NCBI GenBank assembly: GCA_030425055.1
Contig: JAUHVN010000017.1
Coordinates: 1-20,224 of the forward strand
Direction of reading: 5' to 3'
From: Actinomycetes bacterium
GTDB lineage: Bacteria; Actinomycetota; Actinomycetes; Actinomycetales; Microbacteriaceae
Length of the DNA stretch: 20,224 nt
The notes under the pieces are model-generated. The model saw only the letters and a program-made list of their open reading frames with translations. It did no database searches and was not told where the DNA came from. Position numbers and translations under genes: made by a program. Below are positions 13,144 to 20,224 of this stretch, one piece after another; position 1 is the stretch's first letter, and the number at the start of each line of letters is the position of its first letter.

Positions 13144-14504
13144 GCGCGGACCTGCTCCACGATCGCGGCGGCGGCGAGCCGCCCCATGCGGATCGCGCCG
13201 TCGACGTGCTGGTAGCCGGCACCGGCCATGTCGCTGCACGCGAAGTGGATGGGTCCGACCGGCGTGCGCAGATCGGCGCCGTAGCGCGCGAGCCCGCCGA
13301 GGTCGAAGCTCGCCGCGTACGCGCCGCGGGTCCACTCCTCGGCGCCCCAGTCGCTCTCGAAGTACACGAGCGGGTTCTTCGCCTCGGGGCCGAAGTAGTG
13401 CGACAGCGACTCGAGGATGCGCTCCTTGCGCTCGTCGGCCGAGACGCGGAACAGGTCGTCGGCGTTGCGGTCCGACACGAATCCGACCAGCGTGCCGCGC
13501 TCGTCGCCGTGATTGGTGTTGTCGTAGGCCTCGTGCGAGATCTCGTACGGGCTGAACGCCGTGCCCGAGAGTCCGGCATCCCGCCAGAACGGCCGGTCGT
13601 AGACGGCGTGGACCTTGATGACGAAGCCCATCGAGATGTGCTGGTGCAGCTGCTGCTTCAGTCGCGGCAGCGGCGGGTCGAACTCGATCCAGGGGTACAG
13701 CACCGGCGCGTGGGCGAGGATGACCGCGCGCGCGTGGACGGTGAGGCCGTTGTCGGTGATGACCGTCACGGCATCGTCGGCGTCGCGGCGGATCGTGTTG
13801 ACCGGCTCGTTCAGCAGAACGTCGGATCCGAGTCGTTCGGCCAGCAGGAGCGGAACCTGCTGCAGCCCGCCGACCACGCGCTTGTCGAGGATGTAGTCCG
13901 CGTCGACGAGGTGGCTGAAGCTGCCGGCGCTCGCGGCCATCAGCAGCGCCTGCAGCGCCGAGAACGCGTAGGCGGGCTTGGTGAGCATCGCACCCGCGAT
14001 GAACAGCGCGATGTTGTCGCGCGCCTCCTGGTCGTCGGTCTGCTCTTCGAGCCACGCTTCGAACGAGATGCGGTCGAGGGCCTCGGCATCCGGATGCTCC
14101 CACGGCCGGTCGGGGTCGACCTCGGCCACGAGGGCGTCGAGCAGCTCGATGAGGCGCACGATCTCGGCCTCGGTCTCAGGTGCGACGGGGAAGATCTCGC
14201 CGGTGAACCGGGTCAGCGCGCCGTCGCGACCGATGTAGACCGACTCGCCGTCGCGGTAACGGCTGTAGGTCTCGAGGCCCAGGTCGGCGATCGTCTCGAT
14301 CAGCGCCTCCTGGTCGGGCGAGACCCACTGCCCGCCGATCTCGAGCATCGCGCCGTCGACGACGTCGGTCCACAGGCGGCCGCCCACGCGGTCGCGCGAT
14401 TCGAGCACGACGACCGACAGCCCGGCCTTCTTCAGCTCGTTGGCGGCGGTGAGGCCCGCGGCGCCGGCGCCGACGATCACGACGTCTCTGGTCAGGTCTT
14501 CCAT
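13140..14504 (-). CDS. puo: Putrescine oxidase (flavin amine oxidase)
   Basis: This 454-residue flavoenzyme oxidises putrescine to 4-aminobutanal (which cyclises to pyrroline), releasing ammonia and H2O2. The FAD-binding Rossmann motif VVIVGAGAAGLTAA (residues 8-21) and SRDRVGGR (36-43) are followed by LEIGGQWVSPDQ, FIAGAMLTKPAYAFSALQ, SAGSFSHLVD, VYDRPFWRDAGLSG, FESDWGAEEWTRGAYAASF, and the closing ACSDMAGAGYQHVDGAIRMG. These closely match my recollection of Rhodococcus erythropolis putrescine oxidase. Glu325 corresponds to the acidic residue that recognises the distal amine there. At the site of covalent flavin attachment in monoamine oxidases this protein has Ala395, so FAD should be non-covalent. 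ATG 14504 is 14 bp after gabT, with a G-rich ribosome site. Confidence 0.93.
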   Translation of the reverse strand: MEDLTRDVVIVGAGAAGLTAANELKKAGLSVVVLESRDRVGGRLWTDVVDGAMLEIGGQWVSPDQEALIETIADLGLETYSRYRDGESVYIGRDGALTRFTGEIFPVAPETEAEIVRLIELLDALVAEVDPDRPWEHPDAEALDRISFEAWLEEQTDDQEARDNIALFIAGAMLTKPAYAFSALQALLMAASAGSFSHLVDADYILDKRVVGGLQQVPLLLAERLGSDVLLNEPVNTIRRDADDAVTVITDNGLTVHARAVILAHAPVLYPWIEFDPPLPRLKQQLHQHISMGFVIKVHAVYDRPFWRDAGLSGTAFSPYEISHEAYDNTNHGDERGTLVGFVSDRNADDLFRVSADERKERILESLSHYFGPEAKNPLVYFESDWGAEEWTRGAYAASFDLGGLARYGADLRTPVGPIHFACSDMAGAGYQHVDGAIRMGRLAAAAIVEQVRA

Positions 14505-14518
14505 GTCCGCTCCCCCGC

Positions 14519-15877
14519 TCACGCCGCGGCCAGCGCCGACGCGACCACGTCGAGCGCCTCGTTCAGCAGGTCGTCGCCGATCGTGAGCGGCGGCAGGAAG
14601 CGGATGACGTTGCCGTAGGTGCCGCACGTGAGCACGATGACCCCTTCGGCGATGCAGGCCTTCGCGACGGCGGCCGTGAGCGCGGCATCCGGAGCGCCCG
14701 ACTCGGGGTCGACGAACTCGGCGGCGATCATCGCACCGAGGCCGCGCACATCGCCGATGCGCGGGTCGGATGCCTGCAGCTCGGTCAGCCGCGCCTTCAG
14801 CACCTCGCCGATCTCGTCGGCGCGTGCCGCGAGGCCCTCGGACTCGTAGGCGTCGATGCTCGCGATCGCCGCGGCGCACGCGACGGGGTTGCCGCCGTAG
14901 GTGCCGCCCAGTCCGCCGGTGTGCGTGGCGTCCATGATCTCGGCGCGGCCGGTCACGGCCGCCAGCGGAAGCCCGCCGGCGATGCCCTTCGCGGTGGTGA
15001 TGAGGTCGGGCTCGATGCCGAAGCGCTCCGACGCGAACATCGCACCGGTGCGGGCGAACCCGGTCTGGATCTCGTCGGCGATGAAGACGACGTCGTTCGC
15101 GCGGCACCAGCCGACGATGGCGTTCAGGAACCCGTCGGCGGGCACGATGAAGCCGCCCTCGCCCTGGATGGGCTCGATGATGACGGCGGCGAGGTTGTCG
15201 GCGCCGACCTGCTTCTCGATGATCGAGATCGCGCGCGCGGCGGCATCCGGCCCCGACAGTCCGTCGCGGAACGGGTACGACAGCGGGGCGCGGTAGACCT
15301 CGGACGCGAAGGGGCCGAACCCGCTCTTGTACGGCATCGACTTGGCGGTCAGCGCCATCGTGAGGTTGGTGCGGCCGTGGTAGCCGTGGTCGAACGCGAC
15401 GACGGCCTGCTTGCCGGTGAACTTGCGGGCGATCTTGACCGCGTTCTCGACCGCCTCGGCGCCCGAATTGAACAGGGCGCTCTTCTTCGCGTGGGCGCCG
15501 GGCGTGATGCGGTTGAGCGCCTCGGCGACGGCGACGTACGACTCGTAGGGCGAGATCATGAAGCACGTGTGGGTGAACTGCGCCACCTGCGCCTGCACCG
15601 CCTCGACGACCTTCGGATGCGCGTTGCCGACGCTCGTGACGGCGATGCCCGAGCCGAGGTCGATGAGCGAGTTGCCGTCGGCGTCGACGACGACCCCGCC
15701 ACCGGCGGCGACGGCCTCGATGGGGGCGGTGTGGCCGACGCCCGAGGCGACGGCGGCGGCCTTGCGCGCCAGCAGCTGCTGCGAGCGGGGACCGGGGATG
15801 CTGGTGACCAGTCGCCGCTCCTGCGGCAGGTTCGGGCCACCCAGGGGCGTGTTCACGGCGGTGTCGACAGCGGTCAT
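14519..15877 (-). CDS. gabT: 4-aminobutyrate (GABA) aminotransferase
   Basis: This 452-residue class III PLP aminotransferase transfers the amino group of GABA to 2-oxoglutarate, giving succinic semialdehyde and glutamate. It shows DGNSLIDLGSGIAVTSVGNA, the cofactor-phosphate segment FNSGAEAVENAVKIARK (136-152), HGYHGRTNLTMALT, EPIQGEGGF, the PLP-ring aspartate Asp268 in IADEIQTGFARTG, the Schiff-base lysine Lys297 in TTAKGIAGGLPLAAV, and GGTYGGNPVACAAA. Length and motifs are those of bacterial GabT. It is the first gene of the five-gene minus-strand operon. The ATG at 15877 has a TACGCT hexamer 7 nt upstream and no ribosome site, so translation is probably leaderless. The divergent PucR-family gene and the repeat-rich 105-bp gap suggest substrate-induced control. 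Confidence 0.96.
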   Translation of the reverse strand: MTAVDTAVNTPLGGPNLPQERRLVTSIPGPRSQQLLARKAAAVASGVGHTAPIEAVAAGGGVVVDADGNSLIDLGSGIAVTSVGNAHPKVVEAVQAQVAQFTHTCFMISPYESYVAVAEALNRITPGAHAKKSALFNSGAEAVENAVKIARKFTGKQAVVAFDHGYHGRTNLTMALTAKSMPYKSGFGPFASEVYRAPLSYPFRDGLSGPDAAARAISIIEKQVGADNLAAVIIEPIQGEGGFIVPADGFLNAIVGWCRANDVVFIADEIQTGFARTGAMFASERFGIEPDLITTAKGIAGGLPLAAVTGRAEIMDATHTGGLGGTYGGNPVACAAAIASIDAYESEGLAARADEIGEVLKARLTELQASDPRIGDVRGLGAMIAAEFVDPESGAPDAALTAAVAKACIAEGVIVLTCGTYGNVIRFLPPLTIGDDLLNEALDVVASALAAA

Positions 15878-15884
15878 GCTCGGG

Positions 15885-15890
15885 AGCGTA
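15885..15890 (-). promoter_or_regulatory. Candidate leaderless -10 of the gabT operon
   Basis: TACGCT on the minus strand ends 7 nt before the gabT ATG. The same hexamer with the same 7-nt spacing precedes the FAD oxidoreductase at 17620. No strong -35 is present, as expected for an activator-dependent promoter. Confidence 0.5.
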
Positions 15891-15923
15891 CTCAGCGGCG
15901 CAAGCCGCAAGCACCAGACGTGC

Positions 15924-15959
15924 TGTACATTCTGGCTACACCGCTGTACGCCCGGTACA
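15924..15959. promoter_or_regulatory. Candidate operator cluster for the PucR-family regulator
   Basis: Four related half-sites occur in 36 bp: TGTAC (15924-15928), CTACA (15936-15940), TGTAC (15945-15949) and GTACA (15955-15959). They form two dyads, TGTAC-N7-CTACA and the perfect TGTAC-N5-GTACA. The two forward half-sites are 21 bp apart, two helical turns. The cluster lies 34-69 bp upstream of the gabT -10 and just before the regulator's own gene. It fits an activator site that also controls its own synthesis. Confidence 0.5.
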
Positions 15960-15982
15960 CCCAGCGCACCTCGAGGATCGCC

Positions 15983-17515
15983 ATGCCCCGCCCGTCCGAC
16001 CCGCCGACGCTGCGGGCGCTGCTCTCCCGCCACGATCTGGGCCTGCGTCTGAAGCACGATCCGGCGGACCTCGACGCGCGGTCGCTCGACGGCGAGCTGC
16101 GCTGGGTGCACTCCAGCGATCTCGCCGATCCCACGCCGTTCCTCTCCGAAGGCATGGTGCTGCTCACCACCGGCACCCAGTTCGGCGACTCCGCCGGCGC
16201 CGACGAGTTCGACGCGTACGTCGGCCGCCTCGCGGGCCGCGGCCTGCTCGGCCTCGGCTTCGGCACCGAGGTCGCGCGCGCCGGCATCCCCGATGGCCTC
16301 GCCGATGCATGCCGCGCGCACGGGATGCCGCTGTTCGAGGTCCCCTACCGCACACCGTTCATCGCCGTGGCGCGCGCGAACGCGGAAGCCATCGCCGCCG
16401 AGGCATATGCCCGCCGCACGTGGGCGCTCGCGGCGCAGCGCGCGATCGCCCTGGCGGCGCTGCGCCCCGACGGGCTCGGCGCGACGCTCGCCGAGCTCGC
16501 GAAGCAGCTGGGCGCCTGGGTCGGCATGTACGACGCGGCGGGCGAGCTCGTGCGCCAGCATCCGCCGCGCGCGCTCGACGACGACACCGCGCACGACCTG
16601 CACGAGCACGTGGGCGCCGTGCTGCGCCGCGGAGCCCGCGCGGCGTCGGCGCTCACCGTCGGCGACACGTCGTTCAGCCTGCAGACCCTCGGGCACGGCG
16701 GACGACTGCGCGGTGTCATCGCCATCGCGTCGGGCGACCTCGACCGCGAGGGACGCGACGTCGTCACCGCGGTGATCGCGATGGCCGGCCTCGCGCTCGA
16801 GCAGCAGCAGAGCCTCAGCCGCGCCCGCGGGGCGCTGCGCGCGGGCCTGGTGCGCTCGCTCGCGGCCGGCGAGACGACGCTGGCCCGCCGCATCGCCCGC
16901 GACCTGTGGGGAGGGCTGCCCGCCGCGCCCATCGCGGTCGCGGTCACCGACGCGCGCGCCGTGCGCGTCGAGGCGGTCTCGGACCTGCTCGAGCTGCGCG
17001 CCGACGAACGCCGCGGCGCGCTGTTCTTCGGTCGCGCAGACGACGGCGTCGTCATCGTCCTGCCCGCCGATGAGCGCGCGGTCGTCGACGAGCTCGCCGA
17101 GCGGTTCGGCATCCGCATCGGCCTGTCGGATCCCAGCGGATACGACGGCTTCGCCGGCGCGATGGGCCAGGCCGCGGCTGCTCGGGATCGCGGGACCGCG
17201 CCGGTCACCACGTTCGCCGAGATCGCGCGTGCGGGCGTGCTGTCGGCCCTCGCACCGGATGCCGCGGCCCTCGCGGCCGCCGAACTCGCGCCGCTGCGCG
17301 ACCACGACTCGGCCGAGGGCACGCAGCTCGTCGCGACACTCAAGGGGTGGCTCGACAACGACTGCTCGCACGAGGCCACCGCGCGCGCCCTGGGGGTGCA
17401 CCGCCACACGGTGCGCACCCGTCTCGCCCTCGCCGAGCGGCTGCTGCAGCGCGACCTCGGCTCGTTCGCCGTGCGCGCCGAGCTGTGGGCCGCGCTGCGG
17501 GCGCTCGAGGGCTGA
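15983..17515 (+). CDS. PucR-family transcriptional regulator, GabR-like
   Basis: This 510-residue regulator has the PucR layout. An N-terminal PucR/purine-catabolism-type sensing domain covers about residues 10-130 (LRWVHSSDLADPTPFLSEGMVLLTTG). A middle region is GAF- or cyclase-like. A C-terminal PucR helix-turn-helix lies at about 446-500 (LVATLKGWLDNDCSHEATARALGVHRHTVRTRL). PucR-type proteins activate catabolic genes in response to their substrate. In Corynebacterium glutamicum a PucR-type GabR activates the divergent gabTDP operon, as far as I recall, and the arrangement here is the same. It is therefore the likely activator of the gabT operon, responding to GABA, putrescine or an intermediate. 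ATG 15983 has GAGGA 6 nt upstream. The middle domain shows no motif I can assign. Confidence 0.9.
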   Translation: MPRPSDPPTLRALLSRHDLGLRLKHDPADLDARSLDGELRWVHSSDLADPTPFLSEGMVLLTTGTQFGDSAGADEFDAYVGRLAGRGLLGLGFGTEVARAGIPDGLADACRAHGMPLFEVPYRTPFIAVARANAEAIAAEAYARRTWALAAQRAIALAALRPDGLGATLAELAKQLGAWVGMYDAAGELVRQHPPRALDDDTAHDLHEHVGAVLRRGARAASALTVGDTSFSLQTLGHGGRLRGVIAIASGDLDREGRDVVTAVIAMAGLALEQQQSLSRARGALRAGLVRSLAAGETTLARRIARDLWGGLPAAPIAVAVTDARAVRVEAVSDLLELRADERRGALFFGRADDGVVIVLPADERAVVDELAERFGIRIGLSDPSGYDGFAGAMGQAAAARDRGTAPVTTFAEIARAGVLSALAPDAAALAAAELAPLRDHDSAEGTQLVATLKGWLDNDCSHEATARALGVHRHTVRTRLALAERLLQRDLGSFAVRAELWAALRALEG

Positions 17516-17527
17516 CCGCGCGAGCGC

Positions 17528-17586
17528 TTCATCCGTCACCCGGGTACGCCGGTCGGCCGGTTGCGCGTGCAGAGGTGACGGATGAA
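17528..17586. repeat. 13-bp perfect inverted repeat between the regulator and the FAD oxidoreductase
   Basis: TTCATCCGTCACC (17528-17540) and GGTGACGGATGAA (17574-17586) are perfect inverted copies separated by 33 nt. They start 13 bp after the regulator's stop and end 21 bp before the -10-like TACGCT of the next gene. The pair could form a long-loop terminator hairpin or be two operator half-sites about 46 bp apart, centre to centre. Confidence 0.65.
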
Positions 17587-17606
17587 CGGGCGAACGGCGC
17601 AGCGGA

Positions 17607-17612
17607 TACGCT
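17607..17612 (+). promoter_or_regulatory. Candidate leaderless -10 of the FAD oxidoreductase gene
   Basis: TACGCT lies 7 nt before GTG 17620, identical in hexamer and spacing to the gabT promoter candidate on the other strand. No ribosome site precedes the GTG. Confidence 0.5.
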
Positions 17613-17619
17613 GGCGGGC

Positions 17620-18993
17620 GTGCACAACGGCGAGGTCTCGTGGTGGTGGCGCGATCTCGGCGGGCCGCCGGAGGCGCGGCATCCGCTGCCCGGCGACATC
17701 GACGTCGACGTCGCGATCGTCGGGGGCGGGTACACCGGACTGTGGACGGCGTACTACCTCAAGACTCTGCAGCCCGACCTGCGCGTGGCCGTGCTCGAGC
17801 AGCGGTTCGCCGGATTCGGCGCGTCGGGCCGCAACGGCGGGTGGCTCACCAACTCGGTGACCGGAGGCCGCGAGCGCTACGCGCTCTCGCACGGCGTCGA
17901 TGCCGCGAACGCGCAGCAGCGAGCGCTCAACGAGACCGTCGACGAGGTGATCGCCGTCGCCGGTCGCGAGGGCATCGACGCCGACATCGTCAAGGGCGGC
18001 GAATTCGAGGTCGCGCGCACCCCCGCGCAGCTCGCGCGCATGCGGGCGCACGTCGACGACGAGCAGGGGTGGGCCCACACCGATCTCGAGTTCCTGGATG
18101 CCTCCCCCGCGGCATCCCGCATCGGCGTGGCGGGCACGCTGGGGGCGACGTGGCATCCGCACTGCGCGCGCATCCATCCCGGCAAGCTGGTGCGCGGTCT
18201 CGCCGACGCCGTCGAGCGGCTCGGCGTCCAGATCCACGAGCAGACCCGCGTCGAGCGCATCGAGCCCGGGTGCGCCGTGACCGACCGCGGCACGGTGCGC
18301 GCGACGCATGTGCTGCGGGCGACCGAGGGCTTCACCCCCGACCTGGCCGGCGAGCACCGCACGTGGCTGCCGATGAACTCGTCGATGATCGTCACCGAGC
18401 CGCTGCCGGCGTCGTTCTGGGATGCCGCGGGCTGGGCGGGCCGCGAGACGCTCGGCGACTACGCCCACGTGTACATGTACGCGCAGCGCACCGCCGACGA
18501 CCGCATCGCGTTCGGCGGAAGGGGCGTGCCCTACCGCTACGGCTCGCGCGTCGACACCGACGGGCGCACGCAGGACCGCACGGTCGCGTCGCTCACCGCG
18601 CTGCTGCGCGACTTCTTCCCGGGCGCTGGCGAGGCCGCGATCGACCACGCGTGGGCGGGCGTGCTCGGCGTGCCGCGCGACTGGGCCGCCACGGTCGGGC
18701 TCGACCGCGCGACCGGGCTCGGGTGGGCCGGCGGATACGTCGGCACCGGCGTGACCGCGACGAACCTCGCCGGGCGCACGCTCGCCGACCTCGTGCTCGG
18801 ACGCGACACCGACCTCGCGCGCCTGCCGTGGGTCGGCCATCGCGCAAAGCGGTGGGAGGTCGAGCCGCTGCGCTGGGTCGCGGTGCAGGCGATCTACGCC
18901 GCGTACCGCACCGCGGACCGCATCGAGGCATCCGGTCGCTCCGCGCGCACGGCGTGGCCGGCCGCCGTCGCCGGCTGGGTCGCCGGGCGCTGA
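17620..18993 (+). CDS. DAO-family FAD-dependent oxidoreductase, PuuB-like
   Basis: This 457-residue flavoenzyme of the D-amino-acid-oxidase/glycine-oxidase superfamily begins with a short W-rich segment (VSWWWRDLGG) seen in gamma-glutamylputrescine oxidase-like proteins. The dinucleotide motif VAIVGGGYTGLWTAYYL is at residues 31-47, followed by GASGRNGGWLT. The substrate domain ends with the second FAD motif, LGWAGGYVGTGVTATNLAGRTLADLVLG. The product would oxidise a primary or secondary amine with release of H2O2. No glutamate-putrescine ligase is present in the window, so the PuuB pathway is not demonstrated. A role in amine catabolism next to the putrescine/GABA operon is reasonable inference. 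The GTG start at 17620 follows TACGCT by 7 nt. The frame is open far upstream, but that part overlaps the regulator gene. Confidence 0.88.
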   Translation: MHNGEVSWWWRDLGGPPEARHPLPGDIDVDVAIVGGGYTGLWTAYYLKTLQPDLRVAVLEQRFAGFGASGRNGGWLTNSVTGGRERYALSHGVDAANAQQRALNETVDEVIAVAGREGIDADIVKGGEFEVARTPAQLARMRAHVDDEQGWAHTDLEFLDASPAASRIGVAGTLGATWHPHCARIHPGKLVRGLADAVERLGVQIHEQTRVERIEPGCAVTDRGTVRATHVLRATEGFTPDLAGEHRTWLPMNSSMIVTEPLPASFWDAAGWAGRETLGDYAHVYMYAQRTADDRIAFGGRGVPYRYGSRVDTDGRTQDRTVASLTALLRDFFPGAGEAAIDHAWAGVLGVPRDWAATVGLDRATGLGWAGGYVGTGVTATNLAGRTLADLVLGRDTDLARLPWVGHRAKRWEVEPLRWVAVQAIYAAYRTADRIEASGRSARTAWPAAVAGWVAGR

Positions 18994-19033
18994 GCCCGGC
19001 TGCAGGTGGCCGACGCAGGCGTCCACTTCCGTT

Positions 19034-19107
19034 GAGATCAGGTGTTCTCGCCGTGACAGGACGTTCGCCGACCGAAACCGCCTGTTCTCGCCGGATCACC
19101 TGATCTC
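19034..19107. repeat. Nested palindromic intergenic element
   Basis: A 74-bp element lies between two convergent genes. The outer arms GAGATCAGGTG (19034-19044) and CACCTGATCTC (19097-19107) are perfect 11-bp inverted copies. Inside, ACAGG (19056-19060) and CCTGT (19081-19085) can form a second stem. TGTTCTCGCCG occurs twice as a direct repeat (19043-19053, 19083-19093). The element has both dyad and direct symmetry and carries no reading frame of note. It probably works at least as a bidirectional terminator and looks like a dispersed repeat family. Confidence 0.7.
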
Positions 19108-19152
19108 GGCAAGAGGCAGCGCCGTCCGAGCGCGGTGCGAGCGGCGCGCCAC

Positions 19153-20223
19153 TCAGCGCGGGGCGTGCGCCTCGAGGAACTCGTAGACGTCCGTGGTGTC
19201 CACGCCGGGGAACGCCCCCGTCGGCAGAGTCGCGAGCAGCGTGCGCGGCGTGCGGACGTTGGGCCACGAGTTCTCGCGCCAGGATGCCTCGAGGTCGGCG
19301 GGTGCACGACGGCAGCAGGCCTCGACCGAGTGCTTCGACACTCCGCGGTTGGGGGTGTCGCGGCCGAGGAACCACTTCGTGTCGTCGAAGCGCACGCCGA
19401 CGCTCACCGAGTGGGCGCCTTCGCTGGACAGCTCGACGCGGGCCGTGCACCAGTAGGTGCCGTTGCCGGTGTCGGTGTACTGGTAGTACGGGTTGAAGTG
19501 GTCGTCGACGTCGAAGACGACGCGCGAGGTCCACTTGCGGCAGCACATCTGCCCTTCGATCGCACCGAGGCGGTCGGTCGGGAAGTTCACGTCGTCGTTC
19601 TCATACGCCTTCGTGATCGTGCCCGACTCGTGCACCTTGAGGAAGTGCACCGGAATGCCGAGGTGCACCGTCGCGAGGTTGGTGAACCGGTGGGCGGCGG
19701 TCTCGTACGAGACCGAGTACGCGTCGCGCAGGTCTTCGATCGAGATGGCGCGGTCCGCCTTCGCGTCGGCGATGAACGGCACCGCGTGCGCCTCGGGGAT
19801 GAGGAGCGCGCCGGTGAGGTAGTTGGTCTCGACGCGCTGGCGCAGGAACTCGGCGTAGCTCGTCGGCTCGCGGTGGCCGAGGATGCGGCTCGACAGGGCC
19901 TGCAGCACCGCGGTGCGCGGGTCGCCCTTGGACGCCATGCGGCTGGAGAGGTACAGGCGTCCGTTCTTGATGTCGGCGACCGACCGCGTCGTCTGCGGCA
20001 GGTCGGGAACGTAGTGCAGCGTGAAGCCGAGGTGCGCCGCGATGTCCGATGCCGTGCGCTGCGTGAGCGGACCGCCGGGGTGGTCGACGGCCTCGAGGAT
20101 GCCGCGCGCCTGCTCCTCGAGATCGGGGAAGTAGTTGTCCTGCGTGCGCATCAGGCGGCGCAGCGCCACGTTGGCACGACGCGCCTCCTCGGGCGTCGCG
20201 GCGCGCTCGTCGCGCAGCCGCTC
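19153..20223 (-). CDS. RamB-like XRE-family transcriptional regulator, N-terminus outside window
   Basis: The window ends inside this gene. The 356 residues visible are the C-terminal part of a large XRE-family regulator of the RamB/PrpR (short-chain acyl-CoA-sensing) type. The N-terminal helix-turn-helix is missing. The visible ImmA/IrrE-like region contains FLRQRVETNYLTGALLIPEA and RDAYSVSYETAAHRFTNLAT, as in RamB proteins, but no HExxH metalloprotease motif, which is normal for this branch. The C-terminal domain has paired cysteines in GQMCCRKWTSRVVF and VEACCRRAPADL. These resemble the cysteines that bind an iron-sulphur cluster in PrpR of mycobacteria; the match is by recollection. The family controls acetate, propionate and glyoxylate genes. 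Targets here are unknown, and the gene is convergent with the FAD oxidoreductase. Confidence 0.85.
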   Translation of the reverse strand, partial: ERLRDERAATPEEARRANVALRRLMRTQDNYFPDLEEQARGILEAVDHPGGPLTQRTASDIAAHLGFTLHYVPDLPQTTRSVADIKNGRLYLSSRMASKGDPRTAVLQALSSRILGHREPTSYAEFLRQRVETNYLTGALLIPEAHAVPFIADAKADRAISIEDLRDAYSVSYETAAHRFTNLATVHLGIPVHFLKVHESGTITKAYENDDVNFPTDRLGAIEGQMCCRKWTSRVVFDVDDHFNPYYQYTDTGNGTYWCTARVELSSEGAHSVSVGVRFDDTKWFLGRDTPNRGVSKHSVEACCRRAPADLEASWRENSWPNVRTPRTLLATLPTGAFPGVDTTDVYEFLEAHAPR

Positions 20224-20224
20224 G

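Noticed and set aside
14505..15914. Upstream continuation of the putrescine oxidase frame through gabT
   Set aside because: It is an out-of-frame shadow of gabT. The amine oxidase FAD motif begins 8 residues after ATG 14504 and the region before it is Arg/His-rich nonsense.
15878..17539. Minus-strand open frame upstream of gabT, opposite the PucR-family gene
   Set aside because: It has no motifs, arginine- and alanine-rich shadow composition, and lies fully antisense to a clear regulator. GabT similarity begins at ATG 15877.
17541..17552. GGTACGCCGG near the inverted repeat considered as a further site for the PucR-family regulator
   Set aside because: It shares only a short GTACGCC core with the gabT operator cluster and has no dyad partner, so the match is too weak.
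19561..20223. Loss of the HExxH motif in the RamB-like protein considered as gene decay
   Set aside because: As far as I recall, RamB-type members of this family normally lack the protease motif, and the frame is intact.

Overview
The window is GC-rich actinobacterial chromosome. The tRNA-Trp/secE/nusG/rplK/rplA order, the NusG with a long acidic N-terminus, GTG starts, likely leaderless promoters (TAnnnT 6-8 nt before a start codon) and the intergenic repeat styles fit Microbacteriaceae, probably Microbacterium or a close relative. This is inferred from sequence style, not from a database match. Almost every kilobase is coding. No CRISPR array, insertion sequence, integrase or phage gene is visible.

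Layout. (1) 1-2886, plus strand: the 3' part of a DHA2-type MFS drug exporter, a MarR-family regulator that follows it at once, and a zinc-free quinone-oxidoreductase-like MDR protein. (2) 2893-4506: a divergent LysG/LysE pair (LysR-type regulator and basic amino acid exporter) whose short shared region holds a 7-12-7 inverted repeat. (3) 4484-5159: a DUF1801 protein and an acylphosphatase, diverging from overlapping promoter-like sequences. (4) 5219-8149, minus strand: the conserved information-processing cluster, transcribed tRNA-Trp, secE, nusG, rplK, rplA, with structured RNA elements between genes. (5) 8331-9201: a pyridoxamine-phosphate-oxidase-fold protein and a small TPR-like protein, whose two apparently leaderless promoters overlap base for base. 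(6) 9307-17515: a polyamine/GABA catabolic locus. The minus-strand operon is gabT, puo (putrescine oxidase), a tandem universal stress protein, an APC permease and a GabD-like dehydrogenase. It diverges from a PucR-family regulator. (7) 17620-18993: a DAO-family FAD oxidoreductase resembling gamma-glutamylputrescine oxidase. (8) 19153-20223: the C-terminal part of a RamB-like XRE regulator, cut by the window end.

How the genes work together. The permease probably imports putrescine, GABA or a related amine. Putrescine oxidase converts putrescine to 4-aminobutanal and H2O2, GabT converts GABA to succinic semialdehyde, and the dehydrogenase makes succinate. The dehydrogenase for 4-aminobutanal is either this same enzyme or lies outside the window. 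The PucR-family protein is the likely regulator, acting at four TGTAC-like half-sites between it and gabT. The stress protein is joined to both neighbours by 4-bp stop/start overlaps.

I did not find a clearly new multi-gene system. The observations most worth a second look are non-coding: the nested palindrome at 19034-19107, the composite repeat at 9200-9301, the bidirectional promoter at 8778-8787, the operator candidates at 3797-3822 and 15924-15959, and the possible RNA switch between nusG and rplK.
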